64,000 nucleotides of DNA. Origin: Phaeodactylibacter sp. (lineage in GTDB: Bacteria > Bacteroidota > Bacteroidia > Chitinophagales > Saprospiraceae). The DNA is taken from NCBI GenBank assembly GCA_024102975.1, contig JAGFJD010000080.1, forward strand, positions 1 to 64,000, in the 5' to 3' direction. How positions within the stretch are numbered: the stretch's first letter is position 1; the number at the start of each line of letters is the position of its first letter. This document shows, piece after piece, positions 19,073 through 27,816 of the stretch. The notes under the pieces were generated by a model that worked only from the letters and a program-made list of their open reading frames with translations, was not told the origin of the DNA and ran no database searches. The translations under genes were made by a program, and so were the position numbers.

Positions 19073-19177
19073 GTGTATTAAATCCGTTGATCCATTCAGC
19101 GGACCCCGGCAAAAGCCGGGGCAGGCTCTGGAGGTCCGCTCTCCATTTGCGCCGAAAGTTCAACGGATTTAATACAC
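19073..19177. repeat. nested palindromic element (foldback/MITE-like), 105 bp
   Basis: Perfect 18-bp outer inverted repeat, GTGTATTAAATCCGTTGA (19073-19090) against its complement at 19160-19177. Inside are a second pair, AGCGGACC (19098-19105)/GGTCCGCT (19133-19140), and a central CCCCGGC-aaaa-GCCGGGG hairpin. It lies in the 574-base gap 18947-19520, which otherwise holds only an ACACATAGAG-type degenerate repeat near 19283-19320. Confidence 0.75.
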
Positions 19178-19520
19178 CACCAAGTTATGAACCAGTGGTC
19201 TGTCAAGCACAACCTGCCCGGTACCTGAAAAGCAGGAAAAACCTGTAACCTCCGGGAGGGGAGGCTGTGGCCTTTTTAACCCATAGAACACATAGAGGAT
19301 TTCGCATAGGGCACATAGAGAGGGAACTCCCAAAACCTGTCCATCCTGTCTTCCCAGCCCCCCTCAATCCCCCCGAACCACCTTCGCCTCTGGATACGGG
19401 GATCAATGAGGGGAAGTGGTTTAACCAGCGCTTCCAGACCTGTTCATCCTGTCCATCCTGTCTTCCCATAGAAAATCTGGTAAATCCTGCCTATTTTGGG
19501 CCGCACAAAAGCCTTTTTGC

Positions 19521-20762
19521 ATGATCCGATTCCTCCTGCCGGCCCTATGGTTACTCTGTATCCAGGCCTCCCCGGCGCAAACCAACCACCCGGAGCAATA
19601 CGACAAGCCCTACGTCATCCTCATTTCCTGTGACGGCCTGCGCTACGACTACGTGGAGCGATTCCGCCCCCCCAACCTCCTCCGGTTCACCGAAGCGGGC
19701 GTACGGGCATTTTCCATGATCTCCAGTTTCCCGTCCAAGACCTTCCCCAACCACTACACCATTGCTACCGGGCTGTATCCGGAAAACCATGGCCTGGTGG
19801 ATAATACCTTTTACGACCCGGAGCGCAAGGCCCTTTACCGCATCAATGACCGGGAAGCTGTCGAAGACGGCAGCTGGTACAGAGGCACTCCCCTTTGGGT
19901 CAACGCCGAGCAAAACGGGATGGTGGCAGCCAGCTACTTCTTCGTAGGGTCGGAAGCGGACATACAGGGTATCCGTCCCTCCTATTACTTTCCATATAAG
20001 GGTTCTACCCCTAATGAAGAGCGGGTGCGGCAGGTGCTGGAATGGCTGGCCCTGCCCGAAGCCCGGCGCCCACATATGATCACCCTCTATTTTTCGGATA
20101 TGGACGATGCCGGCCACCGGTACGGGCCAAGTGATGATGAACATATAGGCACCGCCCTCCTGGAACTGGACAAGGTGCTGGGGCAACTCTTCGACGGCGT
20201 AAAAGCCACCGGCCTGCCGGTCAATATCATCATCGTGTCTGACCACGGGATGATCGACGTTGCTCCGGACAAGCTGATCAATACCGACCCGTTGGAACAG
20301 GAAGGCCGGTACCGCATCGCCAACAACGGCGCTCTGGCCCATGTCTATCTCGAAGCAGGGGCGGACAGGGAGGCTGCTTTCCGGTTTTTAAAGGAAAGGG
20401 AGGAGCATTTCCAGGTATACAGGATTGAAGATTTTCCCTTTTACCGTTCCTGTCCGCCCAATCCCCGGCTGGGGGATTTCATCATACTGCCCGATTATGG
20501 CTATTACCTGCGGGACAGCCGTCGCATTGCCCAGGCCCGGCAGGGCAATTTCAGGCAAGGGGGAGAACACGGCTTCAACCCGGAATTCCCGGAGATGCAC
20601 GCCGTTTTTTATGCCAACGGGCCGGCTTTTAAACAGGGGCTGACTATCCCTTCTTTTCGGAACATTCACGTCTATCCGTTGATATGCCGCATCCTGGGCC
20701 TTCCCATTCCGGGTGATATTGACGGGAGAGTGGAGGTTCTGGAGGGGATACTTGGGGAATAG
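19521..20762 (+). CDS. secreted ENPP-type nucleotide pyrophosphatase/phosphodiesterase
   Basis: 413 residues with a signal peptide (MIRFLLPALWLLCIQASPAQ). Alkaline-phosphatase-superfamily metal ligands and nucleophile are in place: VILISCDGLRYDY (first Asp), FPSKTFPNHYTIATGLYP with the Thr nucleophile, YFSDMDDAGHRYG (Asp and His), IIVSDHGM (Asp-His) and GGEHGFNPEFPEMHAVF (last His). This is the ENPP layout; members hydrolyse nucleotide phosphodiester or pyrophosphate bonds, or phospholipid-like phosphodiesters, outside the cytoplasm. The exact substrate cannot be told. It is monocistronic, with an unusual 574-base upstream gap. Confidence 0.9.
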   Translation: MIRFLLPALWLLCIQASPAQTNHPEQYDKPYVILISCDGLRYDYVERFRPPNLLRFTEAGVRAFSMISSFPSKTFPNHYTIATGLYPENHGLVDNTFYDPERKALYRINDREAVEDGSWYRGTPLWVNAEQNGMVAASYFFVGSEADIQGIRPSYYFPYKGSTPNEERVRQVLEWLALPEARRPHMITLYFSDMDDAGHRYGPSDDEHIGTALLELDKVLGQLFDGVKATGLPVNIIIVSDHGMIDVAPDKLINTDPLEQEGRYRIANNGALAHVYLEAGADREAAFRFLKEREEHFQVYRIEDFPFYRSCPPNPRLGDFIILPDYGYYLRDSRRIAQARQGNFRQGGEHGFNPEFPEMHAVFYANGPAFKQGLTIPSFRNIHVYPLICRILGLPIPGDIDGRVEVLEGILGE

Positions 20763-20908
20763 AAGGGAAATACGTGCATTTGTGTATGCGTGCATAGGCG
20801 CGCCATTCCGAAAACCCAACAGCGAATTCCGAACCGCTACCGGCCACTGACAATTATCATTTTCTTTTTCCTGTTCAATCCCTAGCTTTTGGGCAAAACG
20901 AACCCGTT

Positions 20909-21187
20909 ATGGCAGAAAAGACCCTGAACGATTTCCACCGCAACCTGAGCTGGTCGACCCGCATCTACACATTGCTCACCATTGTCATTGCCGTCGGAGC
21001 TTTCCTTTTTGACGCCTGGAACACCAACTGGGCCATGACCATGATCGTGGCCCTGGCGGTGGTGCTTTTCATTGAGAGTTTCGCGTTCTATTTCCAGCAT
21101 CACCCCCGTGCCTGGCGGCTGGTCCGGTGGGGGCTGTTCTTACTGCTGTTGCTGCTGCTGCTCACTGGATTTCTTGTTTGGCACTGA
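20909..21187 (+). CDS. small membrane protein, unknown function
   Basis: 92 residues with three predicted membrane helices: YTLLTIVIAVGAFLF, WAMTMIVALAVVLFIESFAF and the Leu-rich GLFLLLLLLLLTGFLVW. The charged N-terminus (MAEKTLNDFHRNLSWSTR) should be cytoplasmic. No family is recognised. It lies 95 bases before the GNAT gene on the same strand and may be co-transcribed with it. The start ATG is the only good one and codon use looks ordinary, so it is probably real. Confidence 0.6.
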   Translation: MAEKTLNDFHRNLSWSTRIYTLLTIVIAVGAFLFDAWNTNWAMTMIVALAVVLFIESFAFYFQHHPRAWRLVRWGLFLLLLLLLLTGFLVWH

Positions 21188-21281
21188 GGTATTGAAGGTT
21201 AAATTGGCGGCTCTACCAACCACCGGGCGGTTGATGAATTCACCAAAAAAGGCTAGTTTGCGGGCAACAAACCTCACGAGA

Positions 21282-21590
21282 ATGAAAATTGACCTCTCCA
21301 CTGTTAAAGTTGTCCACAACCAGAATAAAAGGCGCTTTGAGCTTACGGTCAACGGGCAAACTGCTGTGATGGAGTACATGGTGCCCGGAGATAAGATCAT
21401 TTTTACGCATACCGAAGTGCCGATCGGGCTCGAAGCCAATGGCATTGCCGGCCTTTTGGCCAAAACGGCGCTGGAGTGGGCTAGAGAACAGGGCCTGAAA
21501 GTGATGCCGCTCTGCCCTTATGTGGCGGGGTATATCAGGCGCCATCCGGAATGGAAACCTTTACTGTTGAATGGTTTCAGAGTTGATTAA
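21282..21590 (+). CDS. small GCN5-related N-acetyltransferase (YjdJ type)
   Basis: 102 residues from the ATG at 21282; the open frame extends further upstream but into sequence without protein character. Features of the short GNAT family (YjdJ/Gtlf3b-like) are the core strands RRFELTVNGQTAVMEYMVPG and IIFTHTEVPIGLEANGIAGL, a short acetyl-CoA loop, and the helix-strand EQGLKVMPLCPYVAGYIRRH with the conserved CPYV motif. The substrate is unknown in this family. The following yjbQ gene starts 9 bases after its stop, so the pair is probably an operon. Confidence 0.85.
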   Translation: MKIDLSTVKVVHNQNKRRFELTVNGQTAVMEYMVPGDKIIFTHTEVPIGLEANGIAGLLAKTALEWAREQGLKVMPLCPYVAGYIRRHPEWKPLLLNGFRVD

Positions 21591-21599
21591 ATTAAAGTT

Positions 21600-22022
21600 A
21601 TGCAGATAGTTACCCGGACTATTGAATTCGCGACGAGAGGGTATACCGACATCATCGACCTTACTCCCCGTATCCGGCAGGCCCTGGCCGATACTGGCTT
21701 GCAGGAAGGGCAGGTGACCGTCTTCGCCGTCGGTTCGACGGCCGGCATTTCTACGGTGGAATACGAGCCAGGCCTGGTTGGCCACGATGTCAAGAACATG
21801 CTCGAACAGATCGCTCCGTATGGGAAGAACTACCAGCACAATAAGACCTGGGGTGATGACAACGGCGCTGCTCACCTACGGTCTGCGCTCGTTGGCACGT
21901 CCTACGTCGCACCCTTTACCAACGGCCAACTCCTGCTGGGCACCTGGCAACAGGTCATCTTCATCGATTTTGACACTCGGCCCCGTCAAAGAAAAGTGGT
22001 GCTGCAGTTTTTAGGGGAATAA
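21600..22022 (+). CDS. yjbQ: YjbQ/UPF0047 family protein
   Basis: 140 residues, the normal family length. Motifs are FATRGYTDIIDLTP, VTVFAVGSTAGISTVEYEPG, NYQHNKTWGDDNGAAHLRSAL with the conserved His and Asp cluster, and the closing LLLGTWQQVIFIDFDTRPRQR. UPF0047 proteins form trimers with a metal-like site; E. coli YjbQ shows weak thiamine-phosphate synthase activity, and the true role is unsettled. It starts just after the GNAT gene. The 357-base gap after it (22023-22379) carries short direct repeats (ATCCGGGAT and TTCGTGCATT, two copies each) and no gene. Confidence 0.88.
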   Translation: MQIVTRTIEFATRGYTDIIDLTPRIRQALADTGLQEGQVTVFAVGSTAGISTVEYEPGLVGHDVKNMLEQIAPYGKNYQHNKTWGDDNGAAHLRSALVGTSYVAPFTNGQLLLGTWQQVIFIDFDTRPRQRKVVLQFLGE

Positions 22023-22379
22023 ACAGGAATCCATCCGGGATTTTTAGATTCGGCATGAAAAATGCTCCCTGCGGGAAAATATTTCGTGCATTGGGTGTCA
22101 CGGTCAAATTCGTGCATTTGGAAAATCCGGGATGACTCACGTTTTTTGCCCTTCCCCTATTTTTGGAACCCTCATTGCCTCATTTATTGGAGAAAATAGC
22201 GTACTATTGCACTCAAACAATGATCTAAAACAGATCCCCCTTTTTTAGGCCTGTAGATATAGCGTGTCCCTTTGCCCTGTCCGTGCGCAAATTTGCATTT
22301 ATTCCGGGCAGATCCTTTTCGCTATAGCTGCAAACGGAAAGTATGTTTTTTAAAAAAAAAGTGGATAAACGAACTGCCC

Positions 22380-23123
22380 ATGAGCAGCATACGCGTGTAC
22401 CGGGAGATTCTCCCCGCTATTGATGTCACCCAGATGACCGAAATAGACCGCCTGATGGTTGAAGAATACCACATCAGCCTACTGCAGATGATGGAAAATG
22501 CCGGCCGTTGCCTGGCCGTGCTTGCCCGCGACCGGTTTCTGGAAGGCAATCCTGCGGGAAAAAGGGTGATGGTGCTCGCCGGCAGCGGTGGCAATGGCGG
22601 GGGCGCGCTGGCCTGCGCCCGGCGGCTGCACGGATGGGGCGCAGAGGTGGAAGTTTACATTGCAACCGCCCCGGAGCAGATGAAACCCGAATCGGCTCAT
22701 CAACTGAGCATTCTGGAACGCATAGGCCTGTCGGTCAGGAGTGGGAGCGAGCTGGGCGCCACGCGCGGCTTCGACCTCATCATTGACGGCATTATCGGAT
22801 ACAACCTGGCCGGCAACCCGGAGGGTTTGCCGAAAACCATGATCGAATGGGCCAACAAATCGCCCATCCCGACCCTGTCTCTGGATACCCCCTCCGGGCT
22901 TGATCTTACCACCGGCAAAATCCACAGCCCAACGATCAAGGCCCGGGCCACCCTGACCCTGGCCCTGCCCAAAAAGGGGCTCTACGCCGAAGAGGTATTA
23001 CACCTGCGTGGAGAACTATACCTGGGAGATATTGGCGTACCGCCTTCCCTTTACGAAGAACCCAGCCTTGAGCTGAAAACCGGGCCCATCTTTTGCGAAT
23101 CAGACGTACTCAGGATTGAATGA
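22380..23123 (+). CDS. nnrE: NAD(P)H-hydrate epimerase-like protein (YjeF N-terminal domain only)
   Basis: 247 residues from the ATG at 22380; the frame also runs upstream without a credible start. It consists of the YjeF N-terminal domain alone, without the ADP/ATP-dependent dehydratase domain. LDTPSGLDLTTGK is the conserved active-site segment, and TLTLALPKKGLY and LRGELYLGDIGVP are family motifs. The enzyme interconverts the R and S forms of damaged NAD(P)H hydrate for repair. The nucleotide loop, usually like GNGNNGGDGL, here reads LAGSGGNGGGALACARRL, lacking the usual Asp. That could mean a variant subgroup with altered activity. It is convergent with the M16 peptidase gene. Confidence 0.82.
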   Translation: MSSIRVYREILPAIDVTQMTEIDRLMVEEYHISLLQMMENAGRCLAVLARDRFLEGNPAGKRVMVLAGSGGNGGGALACARRLHGWGAEVEVYIATAPEQMKPESAHQLSILERIGLSVRSGSELGATRGFDLIIDGIIGYNLAGNPEGLPKTMIEWANKSPIPTLSLDTPSGLDLTTGKIHSPTIKARATLTLALPKKGLYAEEVLHLRGELYLGDIGVPPSLYEEPSLELKTGPIFCESDVLRIE

Positions 23124-23184
23124 CGCAGGAATAACGGGTTGTCAGTACACCGGCCAGATTGTTGAGTGGCCGCACAGCTAACGT

Positions 23185-24447
23185 TTATACCACCTTTCCC
23201 ACCTGCACTCCTCCTTTTGCCTTGTAGTACAGTTCCGAGCAGTTTTCTTTGGTCAGGATTTCGCAGGCTACCCGGTGCAGGTCTGCCGTAGTCACTTTCT
23301 GGTAGAAGCCTGCCTCATTATTGATGAGATCGGCATCGCCCAGCAGTTCGAAGAAGGACAGGTTGATGGCTTTGTTGAGGACGTTCAGTTCGGAGAACAC
23401 CAGCGTGCTTTCCATTTTATTTTTCAACTTTTGCAGTTCCGGTTCCGGGATGGGGCCGCCCCGGAGTTCTTCCAACTCCTTCCAGATAGCGGCGGAGGCT
23501 TCATCCAGGCTTATCCCATTAGCCGGCTTGCCTTCGATGATCAGCAGGCCGGGGTCGATGGAACCCGTCACGTAACAATCAATGCTGGAAAACAGCTCCT
23601 GCTCCTTGAGCAGGCGGCGGTACAGGCGGGAAGAAGAACCGTTGCTCAGGACGTCCGAGATGAGGTCGGCTACGTAATAGTCCGGGTGGTTGCGGGCCGG
23701 CACGTGAAAGGCCAGGTAAATGGCGTCGATCGGAACGTTGGCCTCGTTGATGCGCCTTTCGAGGCGCTTCTGCGGCGGCTCCTGCGGCAATTTTCGTTCC
23801 ATGGCCTGCCCGGCGGGAATGTCGCCGAACCATTTTTCCACCAGGGCCTTCACTTCTGTAGCCTTCACATTGCCGGCAATGGTTAGTATGGCATTATTCG
23901 GCCGGTAGTAGCGGTAGAAAAACTGGCGTACGTCATCCAGCGTGGCGTCTTCAACGTGCTTGGGCACCTTGCCGATGGTGGGCCAGCGGTAGGGATGCAC
24001 CTTGTAGGCCATGTCGGCGATGTGGTGCCAAACGTCCCCGTAAGGCTCGTTAAGGCAGGTTTCCTTGAACTCTTCCACCACTACCTTGCGCTGCACTTCC
24101 AGCACCCGCTCGTCGAAATTGAGGCTCAGCATGCGGTCCGACTCCAGCCAGAGCGCTACCTCCAGGTTCTCGGCGGGCAGGATGTCGTAGAAGTTGGTGA
24201 TGTCGTTATTGGTGAAAGCATTGTTTTCTCCCCCCGCCATCTGGATGGGCGTGTCGAAGTCCGGGATGTTGGCAGAGCCTCCGAACATCAGGTGCTCAAA
24301 AAGGTGGGCAAAGCCGGTCTTCTCCGGCGATTCGTCGCGCGCTCCTACGTTATACAGGACGTTTACCGCTGCCATAGGAGTGCTGTCATCTTCGTGGACG
24401 AGGACTTTCAGCCCGTTGTCCAGCTCGAACCTTTCAAATCTTATCAC
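23185..24447 (-). CDS. M16-family zinc metallopeptidase
   Basis: 421 residues if started at the GTG at 24447 (RFERFELDNGLKVLVHEDD), the normal M16 N-terminus. The frame reaches an ATG at 24498, but a TACCTTTG promoter box lies at 24479-24472, downstream of that ATG, which favours the GTG. The inverted zinc motif HLFEH (in GFAHLFEHLMFGGS) and the more distant Glu are present. The second half (from about residue 185) has the M16_C fold (VDASNG-like segments, YLAFHVPARNHPDYYVADLI). M16 enzymes degrade or process peptides as pairs of halves, one active and one inactive; only an active half is seen here. It is divergent from the TonB gene. Confidence 0.88.
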   Translation of the reverse strand: MIRFERFELDNGLKVLVHEDDSTPMAAVNVLYNVGARDESPEKTGFAHLFEHLMFGGSANIPDFDTPIQMAGGENNAFTNNDITNFYDILPAENLEVALWLESDRMLSLNFDERVLEVQRKVVVEEFKETCLNEPYGDVWHHIADMAYKVHPYRWPTIGKVPKHVEDATLDDVRQFFYRYYRPNNAILTIAGNVKATEVKALVEKWFGDIPAGQAMERKLPQEPPQKRLERRINEANVPIDAIYLAFHVPARNHPDYYVADLISDVLSNGSSSRLYRRLLKEQELFSSIDCYVTGSIDPGLLIIEGKPANGISLDEASAAIWKELEELRGGPIPEPELQKLKNKMESTLVFSELNVLNKAINLSFFELLGDADLINNEAGFYQKVTTADLHRVACEILTKENCSELYYKAKGGVQVGKVV

Positions 24448-24471
24448 AATACAGCAATTTTTTGCCTTTTG

Positions 24472-24506
24472 CAAAGGTATTAAAATTCCATACCTCATGC
24501 ACCAAA
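24472..24506 (-). promoter_or_regulatory. candidate promoter of the M16 gene
   Basis: Minus-strand TACCTTTG (24479-24472) matches TAxxTTTG. TTTG (24506-24503) lies 23 bases upstream, slightly further than usual. Its position decides the start of the M16 gene in favour of GTG 24447. Confidence 0.4.
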
Positions 24507-24565
24507 ATAGAACGCCTTTGCATCTGTCTGGTTGAATTCGATGCAAAAAATCTTCATCGGGCCCG

Positions 24566-25342
24566 ATGGCGAAAGTAAAACGCCATCAGATGAAACGACA
24601 AGACATATCCCGTTTGGACAAAAACCGGGCCATCTTCTTCAAGGTGGGCCTGCTGGCTTCCATTGCCCTGGCTATCCTGGCCTTGAACTGGACTACGGTT
24701 CGGTACGAAAACCCCAACATCTATATCGATGACATATATGATGAAACGATTGAGGTAGAAGCCGTCCGTACTGCTCAGGATTTGCCCCGGCCGGCCCCGC
24801 CGCCGGTGGCGGCCCCTTCTGATGAGATCATTCCTGTAGAAGAGGTAGAATATTCAGATACGCCGGTAAGGCTGGATGTTGATCTCAGCCCAAAATTCAC
24901 CACATCCGTCCAGGAACCAGTATTCGCTCCGGCTCCTGTCGCTCACGAGCCGACTCCGCTTCCTGTCGTCGAAGAGTCGGCATCCAAAGAGATTTTCAAG
25001 GTTGTGGAAGAAATGCCCCGCTTCGGCCGGTGCGCCGCCCTGCCTTCCAAAGACGAGCGGGAGCGTTGTTCCGACAAAGAGTTGCTCAGCTACATCTACC
25101 AGAATATCCGCTACCCGGGAGTGGCCCGGGAGAACAACATTGAGGGGCTGGTCGTGGTGCAGTTCGTCATTGAAAAGGACGGCGCCGTCAGCAACGCCCG
25201 CGTCCTGCGCGATATCGGCGGAGGGTGTGGCAGAGAGGCTCTGCGGGTGGTCAACAGCATGCCGGAATGGACGCCGGGCCTGCAGCGCGGGCGGGCGGTG
25301 CGGGTGCAGCTGAATTTGCCGGTGAAATTCAGCTTGAAGTAA
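24566..25342 (+). CDS. TonB-family energy transducer with N-terminal membrane anchor
   Basis: 258 residues; an ATG at 24590 (MKRQDISRLDKNRAIFFKVG) is the more usual family start. A single membrane helix (LLASIALAILALNWTT) is followed by a periplasmic Pro-rich linker (PRPAPPPVAAPSDE) and a C-terminal TonB domain from about residue 165, including IRYPGVARENNIEGLVVVQF and VRVQLNLPVKFSL. The EEMPRFGRCAALPSKDER stretch before it is a variant of the MPRFPGCE motif found before many Bacteroidota TonB domains. This is a standard TonB that passes proton-motive-force energy from ExbB/ExbD to outer-membrane transporters. It is the first of three adjacent TonB-domain genes and the only one with a membrane anchor. 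Confidence 0.9.
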   Translation: MAKVKRHQMKRQDISRLDKNRAIFFKVGLLASIALAILALNWTTVRYENPNIYIDDIYDETIEVEAVRTAQDLPRPAPPPVAAPSDEIIPVEEVEYSDTPVRLDVDLSPKFTTSVQEPVFAPAPVAHEPTPLPVVEESASKEIFKVVEEMPRFGRCAALPSKDERERCSDKELLSYIYQNIRYPGVARENNIEGLVVVQFVIEKDGAVSNARVLRDIGGGCGREALRVVNSMPEWTPGLQRGRAVRVQLNLPVKFSLK

Positions 25343-25429
25343 CCTTTCAACTGACAACTTTCTCCGGCTACCAGAGCCTGTCGGCGCAGGCATGCGATTT
25401 ATCTGCTGACTTTCCCGAAAAGCAATAAA

Positions 25430-25987
25430 ATGATTATGACGTACCCGTTCATCCAGGTTTGGTTGCTCTTATTCTTCCTTAGCTGCATCGGGGAGGGAGG
25501 GCTCAATGCTCAGGTGGAGGACATCCGGAGTTCCGGTGATACCGTACCGGCCAGGAAGGACATTCCACAGCCGCCCCCCCCTCCTCCACCGGTAGAAGAG
25601 CAGGTTTTTAAAGTCGTCCCCGATATGCCGCGCTTCCCTGGTTGCGAGGACATTGCAGGCGATGAAAAACGGAAGGAATGCGCCCGCCAAAGAATGCTTC
25701 AATTCATACAAACCCAGTTGCGCTATCCAAAGGAAGCGGCGGAGCTTGGGATTGAAGGCAGAGCTGTAATTCAGTTCATCGTCGACAAAGATGGCAGTGT
25801 GATCGACCCTAAAATTGTACGCGACCCGGGTTACGGCCTGGGCGAAGAGGCCCTTCGGGCGGTCCGGGAAATCCCCAGGCAGGGCATCAGGTTCACTCCG
25901 GGGCCCAGCCGGGGGCGTGCGACAAAAGTGCAGTTGAATGTGCCCGTAGAATTCAGGCTGGGCGGCTCCATGCCCATAAAGGAATGA
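25430..25987 (+). CDS. exported TonB-domain protein without obvious membrane anchor
   Basis: 185 residues. The N-terminus (PFIQVWLLLFFLSCIGEGGLNAQ) reads as a signal peptide, possibly with a lipobox-like LSC, rather than a plain TonB anchor. A Pro run (DIPQPPPPPPP) leads to VVPDMPRFPGCEDIAGDEKR and a TonB C-terminal domain (LRYPKEAAELGIEGRAVIQF, VQLNVPVEFRLGG). Cys residues in PGCED and KECAR could form a disulfide. Without an inner-membrane anchor it would not be coupled to ExbB/D in the usual way. It lies 87 bases after the first TonB gene and is probably part of the same duplicated cluster. Confidence 0.8.
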   Translation: MIMTYPFIQVWLLLFFLSCIGEGGLNAQVEDIRSSGDTVPARKDIPQPPPPPPPVEEQVFKVVPDMPRFPGCEDIAGDEKRKECARQRMLQFIQTQLRYPKEAAELGIEGRAVIQFIVDKDGSVIDPKIVRDPGYGLGEEALRAVREIPRQGIRFTPGPSRGRATKVQLNVPVEFRLGGSMPIKE

Positions 25988-26038
25988 CAGGGACCTGAAG
26001 TTGCCCTCCTGCAATGACATACTGAACTTATTATAATG

Positions 26039-26135
26039 ACGCACGGCAGGTTTTGTCGACTACAAAACCCGCCGGGTCAGTATATACTGGCATCGCTGGT
26101 TTTGCTCCTGACAAAACCACGCGTTCGCCAGTATA
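26039..26135. repeat. double-hairpin repeat, copy A
   Basis: 97 bp with two hairpins. The first is CGGC-a-GGTTTTG (26044-26055) pairing CAAAACC-c-GCCG (26063-26074). The second is ATACTGGC (26084-26091) plus TGGTTTTG (26097-26104) pairing CAAAACCA (26112-26119) plus GCCAGTAT (26127-26134). A second copy is at 30473-30574. It lies 27 bases before the third TonB gene. Confidence 0.85.
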
Positions 26136-26162
26136 GCATCAAAGAACAAAACTCCCAAGCCT

Positions 26163-27782
26163 ATGCGTACCTTTATTTTTACTCTATGTATCTGCCTGCT
26201 GCCGGCGCTGTTCTTTAGCCTGGCCGCCCAGCCAACACCAAAGGCGGTTCTCAAAGTTGAAAAATGGCCGGAGCAAATACCGCTTCCGCCGGTGCCTGGA
26301 GAAGAGCCGCCTACCACTATCTGCTTTATGGACACCGGCAATGGAAAGCTTCTGCGCAGAGATGGGGAGCTGAAAGTTGACTATTCCCGCAAGCCCGAAG
26401 CAAGCTCTGTCACTCCTGAGAATCAGGTGAAGGAAGAGAAGCAAGTTTCGGTCGTCGATGCCTGTCCGGAGGCTTATGCTCATCCCGTGCAATCAACCGC
26501 CGGCTATCCGCCGCCCTCCCCGGAACCAGTAAATCATTGTTGCAGCACCTGGCCTATAAATGACCAAATGCCGTGTTTCCCTGCCTGTGAGGAAACAACC
26601 GACAAGGCTGAACGAAAGGAATGTGCCGATAACGCGCTGCGGGAATACATCCATAACAACCTTTGCTACCCTGCTATAGCACATAAGAATGGCATAGAAG
26701 GCATAGTTGTTATTCAGTTTGTAGTCGAAGAAGATGGATTGTTGTCAGGCGCAAAGATCGTAAGGGATATCGGGGGGCAGTGCGGCCAGGAGTCCCTCCG
26801 CGTAACCAACCTGATGAACCAGCAAGGTTTGCGTTGGATACCTGGAAAACGGAACGGCCATCCACGGCGGATGGTAATGAACGTTCCGTTCAGATTTCGA
26901 ATGGATGGCTCCATACCGGTTTGCCAACCTTCTGCCGAAGTACCCACAGAACCGGAAAATCCGGATGCATCGGCTTCTCCCGCGTCATCAGCTAGTAATC
27001 CACCTCCGCCGCCAGAAACGAGAATAAGCTGTGGCGACACCTGGTATATACCCGAAGAAATGCCGCGTTTCCCGGGCTGTGAAGCGTTGCCGACGCCCCA
27101 GGAAAGGAGGCAATGTTCCGACAAAAAAATGCTGGATTTCCTCTACCGGAACATCACCTACCCGGCTCTCGCCCGGGAAAGCTGTGTGCAGGGTACGGTT
27201 GTTATTCAGTTTGTAGTAGAAAAGGACGGTTCTGTCACCAACGCCAAAGTAGTACGGGATATCGGCGCCCGGTGCGGCGAAGCGGCCCTTGATGTAATCA
27301 ATCTGATGAATGAGCAGGGCCTGAAGTGGATACCGGGCAGGCAACGCGGCCGCGCCGTGCGGGTACAGTTCAACCTGCCGGTAAAATTCCGGATCGAATG
27401 CCCGGAAACGCAACCGGCGGCTGACCCCGGAGAGCCTGCATCAGACCCGAATGCACGAGAAGAAAAAACGGAACAGGCCGATGAAGCCCTCACCCCAACG
27501 GAAGCTATCCCTTCCGGCACTCCTCTACACCCGGAGGGCTTCCGGCTTTTTCCCAACCCGGCTGCCGACTGGCTCAACGTGCGCTTCCGCGCTGTACCCG
27601 GCCCGGTGTCCCTGTCCATCGTCAACCCTGCCGGGCAAGTGCTTTGGAAGCAGGAACACCATCACCCCGGCGGTATTCTGGAAGAGCAGGCCGATCTGGC
27701 TCAATGGCCTCCGGGCGCTTACTTCCTTCGCATTCAACAGAAGGGCGCTTTTCAAACACATCGGTTTGTCAAGTGGCAGTAG
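26163..27782 (+). CDS. protein with two tandem TonB C-terminal domains and a T9SS sorting domain
   Basis: 539 residues. The signal peptide ends at about residue 22 (PALFFSLAAQ). Two TonB C-terminal domains, about 135-245 (NLCYPAIAHKNGIEGIVVIQ) and about 300-410 (NITYPALARESCVQGTVVIQ), are separated by Pro/Ser-rich linkers. Each is preceded by a Cys-bearing motif (MPCFPACE, MPRFPGCE). From about residue 460 there is a typical type A T9SS sorting domain: FRLFPNPAADWLNVRF, VLWKQEHHHPGG, GAYFLRIQ. T9SS cargo crosses the outer membrane, whereas TonB acts in the periplasm, so the protein is presumably displayed on the surface and its TonB domains used as binding or structural modules. This is an inference. 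It is the last of three TonB-domain genes. Confidence 0.85.
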   Translation: MRTFIFTLCICLLPALFFSLAAQPTPKAVLKVEKWPEQIPLPPVPGEEPPTTICFMDTGNGKLLRRDGELKVDYSRKPEASSVTPENQVKEEKQVSVVDACPEAYAHPVQSTAGYPPPSPEPVNHCCSTWPINDQMPCFPACEETTDKAERKECADNALREYIHNNLCYPAIAHKNGIEGIVVIQFVVEEDGLLSGAKIVRDIGGQCGQESLRVTNLMNQQGLRWIPGKRNGHPRRMVMNVPFRFRMDGSIPVCQPSAEVPTEPENPDASASPASSASNPPPPPETRISCGDTWYIPEEMPRFPGCEALPTPQERRQCSDKKMLDFLYRNITYPALARESCVQGTVVIQFVVEKDGSVTNAKVVRDIGARCGEAALDVINLMNEQGLKWIPGRQRGRAVRVQFNLPVKFRIECPETQPAADPGEPASDPNAREEKTEQADEALTPTEAIPSGTPLHPEGFRLFPNPAADWLNVRFRAVPGPVSLSIVNPAGQVLWKQEHHHPGGILEEQADLAQWPPGAYFLRIQQKGAFQTHRFVKWQ

Positions 27783-27816
27783 CCCTGGCCCTGGGCTGGC
27801 CACGCAGCGGGCCGGC

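Noticed and set aside
26039..26135. Integron attC-like site
   Set aside because: Two nested hairpins recall attC sites, but the core GTTRRRY/RYYYAAC boxes are absent, the repeats lie beside unrelated genes and no integrase is present.
26163..26900. Reading the double TonB protein as two separate genes
   Set aside because: The frame is continuous from signal peptide to sorting domain, with Pro/Ser-rich linkers between domains and no internal stop.
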